DNA of 64,000 nt, from the NCBI GenBank assembly GCA_963281155.1, contig CAUJLY010000005.1, positions 1,860,001-1,924,000 on the forward strand. The letters run 5' to 3'. The stretch is from Rhabditophanes sp. KR3021. Its lineage: Eukaryota > Nematoda > Chromadorea > Rhabditida > Alloionematidae. Position 1 is the stretch's first letter. Each line of letters opens with the position of its first letter. The position numbers and the translations under genes were made by a program. A model generated the notes under the pieces. That model was not told the DNA's origin. It saw only the letters and a list, made by a program, of their open reading frames with translations, and searched no databases. Positions 12,231 to 23,607 of this stretch are shown here, one piece after another.

Positions 12231-12857
12231 TTAATTCAAATTAATCAATACGGATACTTCTTTGAATACAGCGTCGTATTTGTCAGCTGGGACATCATTT
12301 TTAAATTTGGCAATGATTTCTTTTTTCTTTTCTGGAGTGATCAAGGTGGAAACTAAATGACAGGTGTTTAGTTTCATGTCAGTTTCAGGTTTGTTTTGCT
12401 TGCGATCGTCGGCTATTTGTTGGTCTACTTTAGCTTGATCGGCGATGATGAAGTTGAGAGCAGATTCGAAGAGTTTTTGCATCATAGAAAGAGCTTCCTT
12501 CGATGATCCGAAGATTACAGATAAAGAATCGATACATTTGTTAGCCTAAAAAGTAATTGTTAATGATGAATTCATTTTCATATTTATTGTCACCTTGGCA
12601 ATTTGGTCACTAGACAAGTATTTGCCTTGATTTTGAATTTGATATTGAACAATTTCAGGAATAGCCTTATTCTGATAATACATATTCATTCCATCTCTAA
12701 GGGCTCTTACATGTTGAGAAACATCAGCGAAATCTCCCCATAACTTGATGTTTTGATTGGCAATACCTTCGTAACATTGGTCTAATTGTTCTCTAGAAAC
12801 CTCGGCATAAGCCACAGTAGTGATAACTGCCACAAGAACAATACATTTGAACATCAT
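12231..12857 (-). CDS. Secreted helical protein of unknown function
   Basis: Exons 12594-12857 and 12231-12545 give 192 aa, joined in phase 0 over a 48-nt intron. Residues 1-18 are a clear signal peptide ending A-Y-A. The mature part is predicted mostly helical, with three cysteines, many Gln/Lys residues and no membrane span. I do not recognise the family. The promoter is compact: TATAAAAG on the coding strand about 44 bp before the ATG and a GATA site a little upstream, a layout seen at strongly expressed nematode intestinal genes. The start context and short leader suggest direct transcription rather than operon membership. Confidence 0.75.
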
Positions 12858-12900
12858 GATGAGACAAAAGGAATGAATGTGTCTGCAATTATGTGAATTC

Positions 12901-12908
12901 CTTTTATA
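12901..12908 (-). promoter_or_regulatory. TATA box of the 12857 secreted-protein gene
   Basis: TATAAAAG on the minus strand, about 44 bp upstream of the start codon. Confidence 0.55.
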
Positions 12909-12935
12909 GGCCGCTAATCAAGGTTCATTTTAGAG

Positions 12936-12941
12936 TGATAA
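12936..12941 (+). promoter_or_regulatory. GATA-factor site (TGATAA)
   Basis: The sequence reads GTGATAAGC. WGATAR sites bind ELT-2/ELT-7-type intestinal GATA factors. It lies about 30 bp upstream of the TATA box. Intestinal expression is inferred. Confidence 0.35.
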
Positions 12942-13026
12942 GCTTTAGTTTAGTATAAAAAGTATCATTAAAATATTTTAATCTCGAGCAAATGAAAAAA
13001 ATACAATTAACAAATAATAAAAATTG

Positions 13027-13321
13027 TTATTTAGTTGGTCTGTCGAAGGCTCTTTTAACTTCATTTTTATATTCCGTATCGTTGCGTAACGAGCTGAAGG
13101 GTGGGTGCAAGTTCCAACGAGCAAATGATATGTAGAAGCAACCTAAATATTTTATTTTAATAGTTCATAAACTTATAGTTACCTCCTGCTAATCCATACA
13201 TGAATATTTTGTGTCGAGGATTTTTAAGATAATATGGAGCATTCGAAGAATATAAAGCCCAGAAACCGGTTAAAGCAGCACATGTAGTGCCGGCAACTTT
13301 GCATTCAAAACAATCAGCCAT
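13027..13321 (-). CDS. DUF4536 / DMAC1 (TMEM261)-like small mitochondrial protein
   Basis: Exons 13183-13321 and 13027-13142 give 84 aa, too short and split to show as one frame. It begins MADCFECKVAGTT, resembling the C-x2-C-[KR]-[VL]-x-G start of DUF4536 proteins, followed by a hydrophobic span (A-L-T-G-F-W-A-L-Y) and a second hydrophobic segment across the intron. The C-terminus is charged. In vertebrates DMAC1 helps assemble the distal membrane arm of complex I; that role is transferred from memory and uncertain here. The gene lies 131 nt downstream of NAA20 on the same strand and has TTCTAG directly before the ATG, which fits a downstream operon gene. Confidence 0.6.
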
Positions 13322-13452
13322 GCTAGAAGTTGGATTATTATAATAAACAAAGGAATAAACAAGAGGTATTTAAGGTATTTATTAAACCTTTAAAGTTATT
13401 AAAAACACGAGTATTGGAAATAAAAGAATTGTGTTCCCAAATAAATTAAAAA

Positions 13453-14023
13453 TCACTTATTTTTTTTATGACCACCACCAACTTTTCGCCCTTCCTGATC
13501 TACCCTTTCTATTTCGCAGTTCTTCATTAAGCTTTTCCGCATATCCAAAGCATCTTCGTTTCTGTCACCTGAATAATAGTCCTTGAGCCTTCTGTATTGA
13601 ACATATCCTAGCTTGTGATACATTTGAATAGCTGGTGCGTTAGAAGCCCTCACAAACAGATCCACAAACAAGCAATTTTGATTCTTTGAAATTTGCTCTA
13701 GCGAATTCATAAATAACGTTCCAAGCTTTAACCTGCGGTAATCTTCGCAAACCGTTAAAGCTGTAACATGTCCATGGAAAGGAAGGCCTTCTTCTTCGGA
13801 TTTACCAAACACTAAAATAAATGTAAATACAATAAAGGACGTAATTAAACTAACCATATCCCATAATAGATTCATCAAAATCTTCTGCTGTCATGCAGTA
13901 TTCAGGCCACATGGAGAGATAATTTAAATAATAGTCCACCCCGTAGGTTTCGGTCATATTGTCTAGATTGACATTATTGAATTTCAGGAGATCTTGACAT
14001 GCAAAGGAACGCAAGGTAGTCAT
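13453..14023 (-). CDS. NAA20: N-alpha-acetyltransferase 20, catalytic subunit of NatB
   Basis: Exons 13855-14023 and 13453-13811 give 175 aa, close to the usual 178. The N-terminus MTTLRSF.C.DLLKFNNVNLDNMTETYG is near-identical in pattern to NAA20. The GNAT fold includes the HGHVTALTV strand, the acetyl-CoA loop around RRLKLGTLFM and the VDLFVRASN..A..MYHKLGY block. NatB acetylates the N-terminal Met of proteins starting Met-Asp, Met-Glu, Met-Asn or Met-Gln, working on ribosomes with the auxiliary subunit NAA25. The C-terminus is Lys/Gly-rich and differs from vertebrates. It is divergent to RRP15 across 176 bp and probably first in an operon with the small gene at 13027. Confidence 0.95.
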
Positions 14024-14199
14024 TTTCAGTTAATGCAATTTATGAGATTGATTTACCAAGTCAAAATGCTCTCCCACTCTTAAATGGAAATTCAGCATAC
14101 AGGTGTTGGAATATAGTTTACATGGGAAGTTAATTTTTGAATTAAAGCCATTGTTATAGACTGTCATTTTAAAGTCGCTACTTGTTTGTTATTTTAAAG
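14024..14199. promoter_or_regulatory. Bidirectional intergenic promoter NAA20/RRP15
   Basis: These 176 bp separate two start codons pointing away from each other, so both promoters and 5' UTRs must fit here unless distal promoters are used. No TATA box was identified. Confidence 0.45.
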
Positions 14200-14964
14200 A
14201 TGCCTAAAATTTTAAGAAAACCTAAGAAAGCTGTTATTGAAATTGAGGAGGAATCTGACTTAGAAGATATTCCTAGTTCCGGAGATGAATTTATTGTGGC
14301 CGAAGGAGACGATTCTGAGGAGGAGCTTGAAATCGAGGAATATGATAAAATCGACGCCAATTTAGAAGAAGCCGGCGAAGAGTTTGAGGAAATTGACGCT
14401 GACGATATTGGAGCTGGAAATGATGATGAAGAAGCATCAGAAGACAGTGCCCAGTACGACGATGACAGTGACGCTGTAGGTGGGGATACTTCGGACGAAG
14501 AAGGAGTCGTCCCAAATGCTGATATGAAGGTAAAAATGATGAGATCTGTGCAGTTTGACTCTGCTAAGGTTACTCATAAGAAAGAAGTTCAAAAATATGC
14601 TGAAGAACATCCTCGTCCCACAAGAAAACAACTTGCAATTGCTCAAAACGAAAAAGAAAAGTTGCTCAAGCTAGGGTTAGTGAAACCTAACTTTGTTACC
14701 GATCGTGAAAAGGAGCGAGCACTTGCCAGAATAGCTACGATCGGAGTGACAAAGCTTTTCAACGATGTGCTTCAACAAAGAAAGATTGCTGATGAAATCG
14801 AGAAGGAGAGTGCTGCTGGTAAAGCGGTTAAGATAGATACGAACTATCAGACGCATTTGGATGCTATGCCTAGGACTTCTTCTAAATTTGCAGTCAAAAG
14901 GAAATTCGTCGAAGAAGAAGAAGTTGTCAAGTCTGAAGTTGATACAGATGGAGAAATGGTTTGA
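14200..14964 (+). CDS. RRP15: RRP15-like ribosome biogenesis protein
   Basis: A single exon of 254 aa from the first ATG. Residues 10-105 are highly acidic (Asp/Glu/Ser), typical of nucleolar factors. The conserved part, about residues 165-215, contains FVTDREKERALARIATIGVTKLFNDVLQQRK, which matches the RRP15 signature from recall. Yeast Rrp15 is a nucleolar pre-60S factor needed for 27S pre-rRNA processing. The C-terminus is again acidic. A polyadenylation signal follows at about 15038. Confidence 0.88.
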   Translation: MPKILRKPKKAVIEIEEESDLEDIPSSGDEFIVAEGDDSEEELEIEEYDKIDANLEEAGEEFEEIDADDIGAGNDDEEASEDSAQYDDDSDAVGGDTSDEEGVVPNADMKVKMMRSVQFDSAKVTHKKEVQKYAEEHPRPTRKQLAIAQNEKEKLLKLGLVKPNFVTDREKERALARIATIGVTKLFNDVLQQRKIADEIEKESAAGKAVKIDTNYQTHLDAMPRTSSKFAVKRKFVEEEEVVKSEVDTDGEMV

Positions 14965-16551
14965 TTTCATTTTAATAATTGTTGTTTGTTTCTTGTTGGT
15001 GATATGTTTAAATCATATCAGAAAATTTTTGTTTAATGTTAATAAAGTTTTTTTAATTGCAGTTTTTTCAATAAATTGTTGTTTGCATTTGAATCACCAA
15101 TTAATGTTTTGTAATATTACCATATTAAAATGAGTAGTTTAAATGATTTTTCTAATGACTGCTATACAACAACAAAAACTTCATTATAGACACTTTCTTT
15201 TCCCGATGATTTGACTAGCCATTTACAAAGAACAAATACATTTTCCAATTAATAAAACAAATAAATCCTTCATTCAAAATCTGTGAATGAAAAAAGGCTT
15301 GAAAAGCATGAAATAAACAAAGATCCAAAACAATTCATCACTTTCCATTTCTAAAAAATAACCATATCAATCAAGACTGTCATATATACTTTTATTTAAT
15401 AAGATTCGCGTGATTTTTGCATGCTCAACTTTATCTCTTACATAAAATGGTATTACAACGAACATAGTTAAGCATTTTATCAATCAAGTACTTGCTTGGT
15501 GCACCTAAAAAAGCTATTTTACTACAAAAACTCCAACTTGATACTTTTATATGATTAACTATCTTATTTATTTGATCTTTCTATTCTAAAACACCCTGTG
15601 TTTTTTAAATGAAGTTCACAATATTATGAACAAATTGAGTGATTCCAACTGATTTGAAACACCAACCAGCAAAATCATTTTCCTGATTTCACACAATGTT
15701 TACTTTGCAAGTTTGATTTAAACAACTACAATCTGTAATCTTTTAAAGTTCGTTCACTTTTTATGATAATAAATAGTAGTCTAAAATTAAACCGTCACAC
15801 CTAGTAACTATAATTATGGAATTTACAGCTATAATTTATTGCATTCACTGGTAAAAGTAACACAAATTTGTGAAAATACTTTTTCAAGATAGTTAATTAA
15901 TAAGAGGCGTGGTACTGATAAAAGACACCTTATTATGTTTGATGGCATCAAATGATGACACAAACATCACTTCGGTATGACACAAAAGCTCACCAAAACA
16001 ACTTTCTCGTTTCTGGTTTGCTTTGTTTAATAATCGTCTATCTTGATAACCAAACAAGATAATGTCAAGAAGAGTACAAATTAAATTTGCTTTAAATACC
16101 TCATTTTTACTACACTTTGAGCAGATTTATCTTTGATCTGCTAATTTTAAATCTAATCACATACCTATTTTATTCTTATCATAAGCTTTCAGGAAGAATG
16201 TTGTACTGATATTGTCGTCTATTAGATACTCATTAACGAATCAAAAAGTTCACTTACCCTAGAAGTCACTTCTAGTGTCTTTTTGTCAAACAAAACGATC
16301 TAGTCCACAAAGGGGATGGCCACGAATCCCGGAAACTCATATCTATTCCCAAAAAGAGACACTCTACACTCAGCTACCATCATTCTTCCTCTATTAACGT
16401 GCAATCCAATTTTTTTAATTCTTTATCTGTACTTTTGGTGATAAGAATTCCATTTAAAATAATCGTGCTTATCGACATTCATTTGTAGTCTTGATATAAA
16501 TAATATTATCTTTATTCTTTTCGATATAGACTAAAGAAGATTAACTTGAAG
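14965..16551. other. Intergenic region upstream of the AAAP transporter
   Basis: No gene seen. Scattered GATA-type sites (TGATAA near 15917 and 16044, reverse form near 16170, TGATAAGA near 16440) could make this a gut-type control region, but single sites of this length are expected by chance in AT-rich DNA. Confidence 0.35.
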
Positions 16552-18360
16552 ATGTCTAAAAATCACGGATATGATTCAGATTCGGTGTAAGTTTAGGAGA
16601 TGCACGGAACTTTTATTGACATTTTTCAGGCACTCTGAGACAAACGACAAAAGTACGTTCTATAATGTAAATATTGCTAGTCCAAAGGCTTCTCATATAT
16701 TGGGCTCTAGACCAGATGAGAAAAGTTCACAAAGTTCTTTGAATTCAGAAGAGCATCAACCTGAAGGAACTTGGGTCGATGGCAAGTTTATTAGGAACAA
16801 AGGCCTCAATTGGTTCATCACCGGGCTCTTTATTATCGGGGATATGGCGGGTGGCGGTATAGTTGTAATGTTTGCCCCTTTTAGATATAAACACTAATTT
16901 TTTGGATCTTCAATTTTTTTAGGCCTGTAAGTATCCTAAATTGGTGAATTTTTAATAATTTCATTTTAGTACCAACCGCAATGATCCAATCTGGGTTCTA
17001 TTTTGGACTATTTTGCGTCGTCTTTGTAGCTTTAATGACTTGCTACACTTCAATTTGCTTAGGTGAATCCTGGAATATATTACAAAAACATTGGAAAGAA
17101 TATGAACACCATTGTAGAAAACCATACTCGGAAATTGCTTACCGCGCAATGGGACCATTTATGAGAAAAGCTGTATCCGTATGTATTGACGTTACTCAAT
17201 TTGGTATTGCCGTAGTCTATCTTTTGCTAGCATCAAAGAATATTTCTAATTTGCTGAAGGCTTTCTTTGATTTTAATGTTTCTTTCTGCTTGTTAGTTTT
17301 GATCGTCGCAGTTCTTTTGTTGCCAGTTACTTTCTTGAAATCACCGCAAGATTTTTGGTGGGCAGTCGTTTCTGCTATGGTTACTACAACCATTGCCGTT
17401 ATTCTAATTACAGTTGGATCAATGGAAGATTCTGATACTTGCAGAAGCCACGATAGTTGGAAGATGCCTGATTTCCAAATTAAAAATTATTTCGTAGCTC
17501 TGGGGACCTTTTTCTTTGCCTACGGAGGCCACAGTTCTCTCCCGACGATTCAACATGATATGAAAAAACCCTCTGAATTTACCAAATCATCCATCTTCGG
17601 CTTTATCGGAATTTTCGCTCTTTATATTCCAGCAGGAGTTTCAGGATGGTATGCTTATGGCGACGCATTAAGAGACAATGTGATTGACTCACTTCAAACT
17701 GCTTGGATTCAAAGGACTGTCAGTTTGTGTATCACTATTCACTTAATTTTGGCCTTAACAATTGTCTTCTCGCCCCTTTTCCAAGAGATCGAGGAGTTAT
17801 TCAAGGTAAATTATGAATTAGAGAAATCCCCATTAATTCCAAAATTTAAGGTGCCTCAAAAGTTTGGGCCGAAGCGTGTTGTTACAAGAACATTGATCAT
17901 GGTAGCAGTAGTGTTCGTTGCAGAATCTGTTCCAACATTCGGACCACTTCTTGATTTAATCGGATCAACAACAGTCATGGCTACAAGTTTGATGTTACCC
18001 GTTTTGTTCTATTCATTCTTAGTGGCTAGAGACAACATGATTAAAGACGTCGGAAGAGACATTGGTCGTTCTTGTACTTTCAGCGAGTACATCAAATATT
18101 GTCCAAAACCAACTTTAATAATTTGCATCGTTATCTTCTTCCTTGGATTTATCGGCGGTGGAGCTTCAGCCTATTCAGCTATCCTGGAACTTTCAACAAC
18201 TCAATTCGCTAAGCCTTGTTACATTTCTGTATTTGAAAAAAGTATAGAATCATCTTCCTCTGCTCACGTAAATTGTTGCGGCCCCTTCAGAAACTTAACT
18301 CATTCCGGAGTAAACCCTGCAACCTTCTGTATCCAAAACTTGACAGATTTCTACGGCTAA
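16552..18360 (+). CDS. AAAP-family amino-acid transporter
   Basis: Four exons: 16552-16586, 16630-16864, a 4-nt microexon 16923-16926, and 16970-18360, giving 554 aa. The microexon (GCCT) sits between a polypyrimidine-AG and a GTAAGT donor. Including it keeps the frame and restores GGGIVALPTAM in TM1, the hallmark of this transporter clade (SLC36/VGAT-like). About 11 membrane segments follow, with F-Y-G-G-H-type motif FAYGGHSS in the middle. The Cys-containing C-terminal tail after the last TM is long and may be luminal. Without the microexon exon 2 reads into a stop (V-M-F-A-P-F...), so splicing is essential. It probably moves small neutral amino acids; substrate not readable. Confidence 0.88.
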
Positions 18361-19250
18361 AGATATAGAACCCTTTAATGTAAATATCTTTGTACTTTCT
18401 TGACTTACTATTAATTCATCGGCAAATTGCAATTTTGTGTTTTTTAATAAATTTAATAAACGATATTTTGATTTTGATGTTTAAATGATGTCAATAATAA
18501 ATATTTATATATTTACACTTTGCGTTAATGGTATGTAACGTGTTTTGTTCTTTATTAAAATTTATTTTGATGCAAGCTTATCTTGCCTCAATGACGTCAT
18601 CATTTGATAGGTACAGCTATTTATTATTTGAAGGTTACTAATTAGATTAATGGACGAATCAGCTAATGAGCTATTTGTGAGTAATCCTAGAAAGACCATT
18701 TAAAATAAAAAGAAATAATTTCATATTTTTAGAAGGTACAAAAAATCAAATAAATACTTTAATGCGACACAGTGGCGTCTTATCTTATCTCACCACACTT
18801 TTTACAAAAAATATGGTACTTGGTGATTCAGTTTTTCATAAGAATGATTGAATTCGACATTAAGAATGAACAGAATAAATTTCGATCTGTGCATAAAATA
18901 TGTTTTAAAAAATTTATTAGCATTTTTAAGTGATTTATCATCTTATTACTTATGTTAGTAGTTTTTATTTTCAAATTGCAAATAAGTGATCTTGATAACC
19001 ATTCGTGCCAAAGCATTGACTATGTATTAATTGTGGCTTTTTATTAGTCTAATGATGCATCATAGTAGAGTTGAATCAGACGTATTTTCTCAGCATCGCA
19101 TGTTTTCGTTGCAAAATGAAGTCAAAACAATCTAGCATTGCTTTTGATATTGGTTTTACTGACAGTTATAAATTAATTCCATTTTTGCATTGATAAATAA
19201 TTTAAAGTCAGCAAATGTAAAAGTTTCCTCTTTCGAACCTTCGGTAATAT
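18361..19250. other. Intergenic, no gene seen
   Basis: The 3' UTR and polyadenylation signals of the AAAP gene lie near 18440-18500. The rest is AT-rich without supported features. Confidence 0.45.
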
Positions 19251-19690
19251 GTGTGGCAATACTTTATTTGCGTCAAACTGAAATTAAAAGAGATGTTAAA
19301 TGAGAAAATAGATCGAAACAATATACTTCTTATTTGTCATAGGGTGTCATCAAGTATGAACTTGTGCCAAATGCCTTATTTACTTCATTCTTACGGACAT
19401 TTTACAGAAGAGACAATTCAAATGTTTGTAGATACGTTGCTTTCCGTACCAAATACTCTTGCATGCATCAATGTTCACAAAACTCAGATTTTTACATGAA
19501 ACTGGCACACACAATTTGCTGTAAATATCCCAATATAAAAGCTCTTAAAGTTGGAGATCTTAATAATAGGCAAACCGAAAAATTATTTGTCAATTTTAGA
19601 CATATTGAAATTTGGGTGTTAATTTCTACGAAACAATACTTGATAATACTAGAATCTGTTAGAATAGTGATTATCAAAACTGTAATTTGA
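19251..19690 (+). pseudogene. Possible F-box/LRR-type gene relic
   Basis: Two overlapping plus-strand frames (19251-19499 and 19364-19690) continue one another only if a frameshift is assumed. The second contains CCKYPNIKALKVGDLNNRQTEKLFVNFRHIE, whose spacing of Leu, Asn and Cys resembles an LRR of nematode FBXL-like genes. There is no start-proximal F-box and no convincing splice pair. The alternative is chance ORFs. Confidence 0.25.
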
Positions 19691-20407
19691 CAATTCCCCA
19701 TGTACATTAATTGATCAAACCACTGAATCAGAAATTATTTTTAAGCATAGAATTTTATTAAATTAGTCATTTATGCCCACACAATCGCTCATTTAGAATT
19801 ATACAAAAGTGTATAGATTTGTCGAAACATGCCTCCAAATGACTGGAACGTTTTTTAGATATTCGAATAGTTATCATGAATACTTAAGTTTATATTATTG
19901 CATGCTCGTAATTATAATGTCTATTATTACTACTCTTACGATTACTTCTATTGTATAAGTCCATTTTTATACCTATGATTTTTATTATTATGATTTATTT
20001 TTTGCATCGTTATATTTTTTACAAATAAACTTTTTACATTTAATCTTTGAATACATTTTGTTATTTGAAAGGATATTATAATAAGTGCATTTATTCTAAA
20101 AACTAGAACTATGGAATGATTCGCAATCTGGCAATATTATTTTTAAATTGGGTAGTTGATTGGACATTACATAGTCAAGAAATCTCGACTAGTGTATTAA
20201 AGTTTCTAATTTAAATAATAAAGTCTTAAGTAGCAAATGCAATATTTGTGTCTACCAAAATAATAAAAAACAACATTTTAAAATAAGCTGCTTTGTATTT
20301 AAAATTAGCTCTAAATCAAATACAAATAGATACAATTAGATAAGGTTTTGAAGATTTAATAAAGTTGGAATTTAATTGATGAAGACACTTTATATTTTTT
20401 GACAAAG
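19691..20407. other. Intergenic, no gene seen
   Basis: AT-rich sequence upstream of the protease gene, with several ATT/TAT-rich simple stretches near 19910-20040. Confidence 0.45.
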
Positions 20408-21571
20408 ATGGAAGTAACCAAGAGATCTAGGTTTCTGCTCTATTTTATTATTTTGGTATTGCTGATTTTATCTATTGTGGTTGTCTTTTTTGTGATTAAA
20501 TTTCTGTTGAATGAAGATACTACGGAAGTTAAGTGAGTTTCATTTTTTTTGCGTTGATTATGTTTGATTTAGGGAAGAAAATGTTTTGTTCAGTCCAGAT
20601 GAGGACTTAGCCTGGAATGCGTTTAAAACTAAGTTTAATAAATCTTATAAGACTGGAATAATTGAAGGAGAACACAAAAAATGGTATTTGGATAGAAGAG
20701 CTGAAATAGTTCAACATAATAAAGAATTTAATGAAGGCTTAGTAGATTTCGAGATGGATTTAAATGACATTTCAGATTATACCATGGACGAAGTTAACAA
20801 ATTGAATGGGATTGTGTTTAATGAAACTAATTTTCAACTTCTCATGTCAAATGAGGAAGAAGACTTCGATTTTTTCAAAGAAATTAAAGTGCCTGATTCC
20901 ATAGATTGGGTGGCAAAAGGATATGTAGCTAGGGTAAGGTATCAATCAGCCTGCGGATCTTGTCATATATTTGCTGCTCTCGCTGTCATAGAAGCAGCTG
21001 TTAAAAGAAAGACTGGTAAATTGTATTCGCTGTCACCACAACATGTCATGGATTGTTCTAAAGGAAATCAGTGTAATGGAGGCTGGATGATAGCTACTTA
21101 TGAATTTGTTAAAAAAAATAAAATTAACCTAGATTCAGATTATCCTTACATCATGAAAGATACTAATAAATGCAAAGTAAAAAAAACTAAAACTGTTGGC
21201 TCGGTTTCGAAGATTATTAATCTCAAAGCTTATGATGAAAATAATTTGAAGAAAATAGTTGGAACCATTGGACCCGTTGCGGTTGGAATCTATGCTTCTG
21301 CGCCTTCTCTTGTTAATTATAAAGGAGGTGTTTATAGTGATAAAGCATGTATGAAACAAATTAATCATGGAGTGGTTATTGTTGGATATGGCGGGGGTAC
21401 CAAAGGTGTTCCACCATTTTGGAAAGTGAAAAATTCTTGGGTAAGTCTAGATTTAAGTTTTTTTATCCTCTGTTATAGGGAGATACCTGGGGAGAAAAAG
21501 GTTATTTTCGAATCAAAAGAGGATCTAATATGTGCCAAATTGCCAAAGCACCAAATTATGTAATAGCTTAA
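20408..21571 (+). CDS. Membrane-anchored papain-family (C1A) cysteine protease
   Basis: Exons 20408-20532, 20573-21440 and 21479-21571 give 361 aa. Residues 9-35 are a hydrophobic anchor after a basic N-terminus, so the protein is probably type II membrane bound rather than signal-peptide secreted. An I29-type propeptide (about 50-125) contains the ERFNIN-like W-x-F-x-K-F-N-K-S-Y pattern. The mature enzyme has the oxyanion Gln and active-site Cys in QSACGSC, the catalytic His in INHGVVIVGYG, and Asn in KNSWG. The residue after the active-site Cys is His where almost all papain relatives have Trp. Exon 3 supplies the terminal GDTWGEKGYFRI block. A cathepsin-like endo-lysosomal or surface role is inferred. 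Confidence 0.88.
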
Positions 21572-21836
21572 TTGTTTTTTATTTAAAATAAGTTTCTCTT
21601 CTTCGCTACTTCTTTCTGTTTGTGTGTGGTTTATGACGATGATTGATATGAATTATTTTTAAATAAAATTTGTTTAATAATATACGATTTTGATTTTTTG
21701 AAATACTAAGTGATGACACTTTGTACGACTGAGGGGAGACAGTTGTTGCTTTGAGTTAGTTTATCATATTTTATCAAAGTTGTTTAATAATAAGATGTTA
21801 TTTTTGAGTTGCTTAAGTTTTATTATATTTAAATAA

Positions 21837-21842
21837 TTTCAG
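21837..21842 (+). promoter_or_regulatory. Trans-splice acceptor candidate
   Basis: TTTCAG lies two bases before the start codon at 21845 with no partner donor nearby, as expected for spliced-leader addition. Confidence 0.4.
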
Positions 21843-21844
21843 GC

Positions 21845-23397
21845 ATGAAAGTGTTATCATTAGTAGTTCTCCTAATATTCTTAGTTAATGGAGTTGATTC
21901 AGTTTGCAAATGCGCCAAATTGTCCAAATCAAAACTAAAATCTACCAAGGAAGTTTCCTCTATTAATGAACCTCGTGATAATGTTACTTCTAAAGCTTGC
22001 AACCCCACAGCTTGCATTTATACACTTACAGCTATTACGAAGAAAGGTGATCCGATAATCGGTGGAGTTATTTACAATTTGAAAAATTTCCAAAAAACGA
22101 ATGCTACCTTAAAATTTTACAATGGAAAGAAAGCAGTAGGAAAATACTTTTTTAAAATCAGCGGGAAAACCAATGACACAGACAAGATTGTAATTCCATC
22201 ATCTACAGGAAAATACATAACCATTTCATATTCAATAGACTCTAAAATTACAAAGAAATTTCCAACATTCATTTACTATGCTAATTTGGTGAAGGAAAAA
22301 ATAATTTCAACGACAGTCAGTCCAACTGATAATAAATTAATTAAAATTGAAGCGAATGAAGACGAAGAAGGTTCAATTTTAAACGGGGAAGAACTTCATG
22401 GAAATGTTGCTCTGATTCTAGATATGGGCTCTCAAAACATTTCTAAGCTATTGGAAATTGGAAGTGAAATTATTAAGGAAATTACACTAGACCAATCCTT
22501 CTACATTGAGTATTACCACTTTTATCTTGTTTTGTATAAGAATGGACAAGTTTTTCGAGTTAATGGATTAAACACAAAAGAAGATTTAACTTCAATAGTT
22601 GCTAATATGACTGAAAATGTTGATCTGAAGCCTGATTATCAAAAAATAAATTCCTTGGGGGTGTTTCTCTTTGATGCTTTTGATAAATCTAAGGAATCTG
22701 AAAATTATCAAAAAGTAGCTATCTTCGTTACGGACAACAAGTAGGTTTAAAATAAATTAAATTGAATAATTGCTTTAGTAAATTTCAACCTAACTACGCC
22801 AAACCAATTCCTTCCAAACCAGTAAATTTTTTTGATATGGGAGATATTCACCCAGTTTTCATTAATTTCAATAAAGATCAAACTGCTCAAGAATGCTATG
22901 CTTTGAGAAATATACTTTTTTCCGGAACAATTTCCAATTTAGTTATTCTGCACGATTACGTAACTAGCAGTTACTTGTTCGAATCAATTTTAACAAATGG
23001 AAACCGTCTTTGCAACTTAGATCAATTATTCAACGACACATCAGCATCTAACCAATCTAATTTCACCTTTCCAGTAAATGATCGTAAATCCAATGACTGC
23101 ATCTATCACAAAAGATACTGCAACAATATGCTTTTCAACATTTACTGTGACAAAGTCAACACTGCACTTCCAATCGCTCTCCAAATTAACTTCTTTGACA
23201 TCGAAACAAATATAGATACTATTTCTATTTACAACGATGCTCAAGACTTAATTACATCAATTTCTGGACATCAAGTTTCTAATTTGAAGATGGATATTTT
23301 CAATTCAGCTTATGTTAAGATTTCCTTTGAAACGGATTTTAAGTTTGTGTTTTATGGTGGGTCTTTGGCTTTTGAAAATTGCATTTTGCGATCATAA
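21845..23397 (+). CDS. Secreted CUB-like / vWA-like / CUB-like protein
   Basis: Exons 21845-22740 and 22779-23397 give 504 aa; phase 2 joining avoids the TAG in the donor. The signal peptide is about residues 1-19. Residues 45-150 form a beta-rich Cys-paired segment resembling nematode CUB-like domains. Residues about 185-380 start with GNVALILDMGSQNIS and end near LVILHDYVTSSY, resembling a vWA fold, though the MIDAS motif is degenerate (D-M-G-S in place of D-x-S-x-S). The last 110 residues are a second Cys-paired CUB-like segment. Such proteins are nematode extracellular or intestinal-lumen proteins, often linked to innate response; that link is inference. Confidence 0.6.
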
Positions 23398-23607
23398 ATT
23401 TAGGTAATAAAGATTTTTATAAATTTGTCTGCATTTATGTTTATTCAAAGCGATAATCAAAATATGTTTTTCTAAAACTATTTAAATTCACCTATTCCAT
23501 GCTTGATAATGCTCATTTGATATTTATAAATAATGCATTACAATATTTACTTTGTTGAAGAAACAATTCATGGATCCCGAAGATAATGATTGTTGCCATT
23601 TTAAACA

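Noticed and set aside
14178..14970. Minus-strand ORFs across RRP15
   Set aside because: Antisense of acidic codons; no recognisable domain.
16861..16897. Read-through end of AAAP exon 2 (VMFAPFRYKH) as a real C-terminus
   Set aside because: It would truncate the transporter in TM1; splicing restores the conserved motif.
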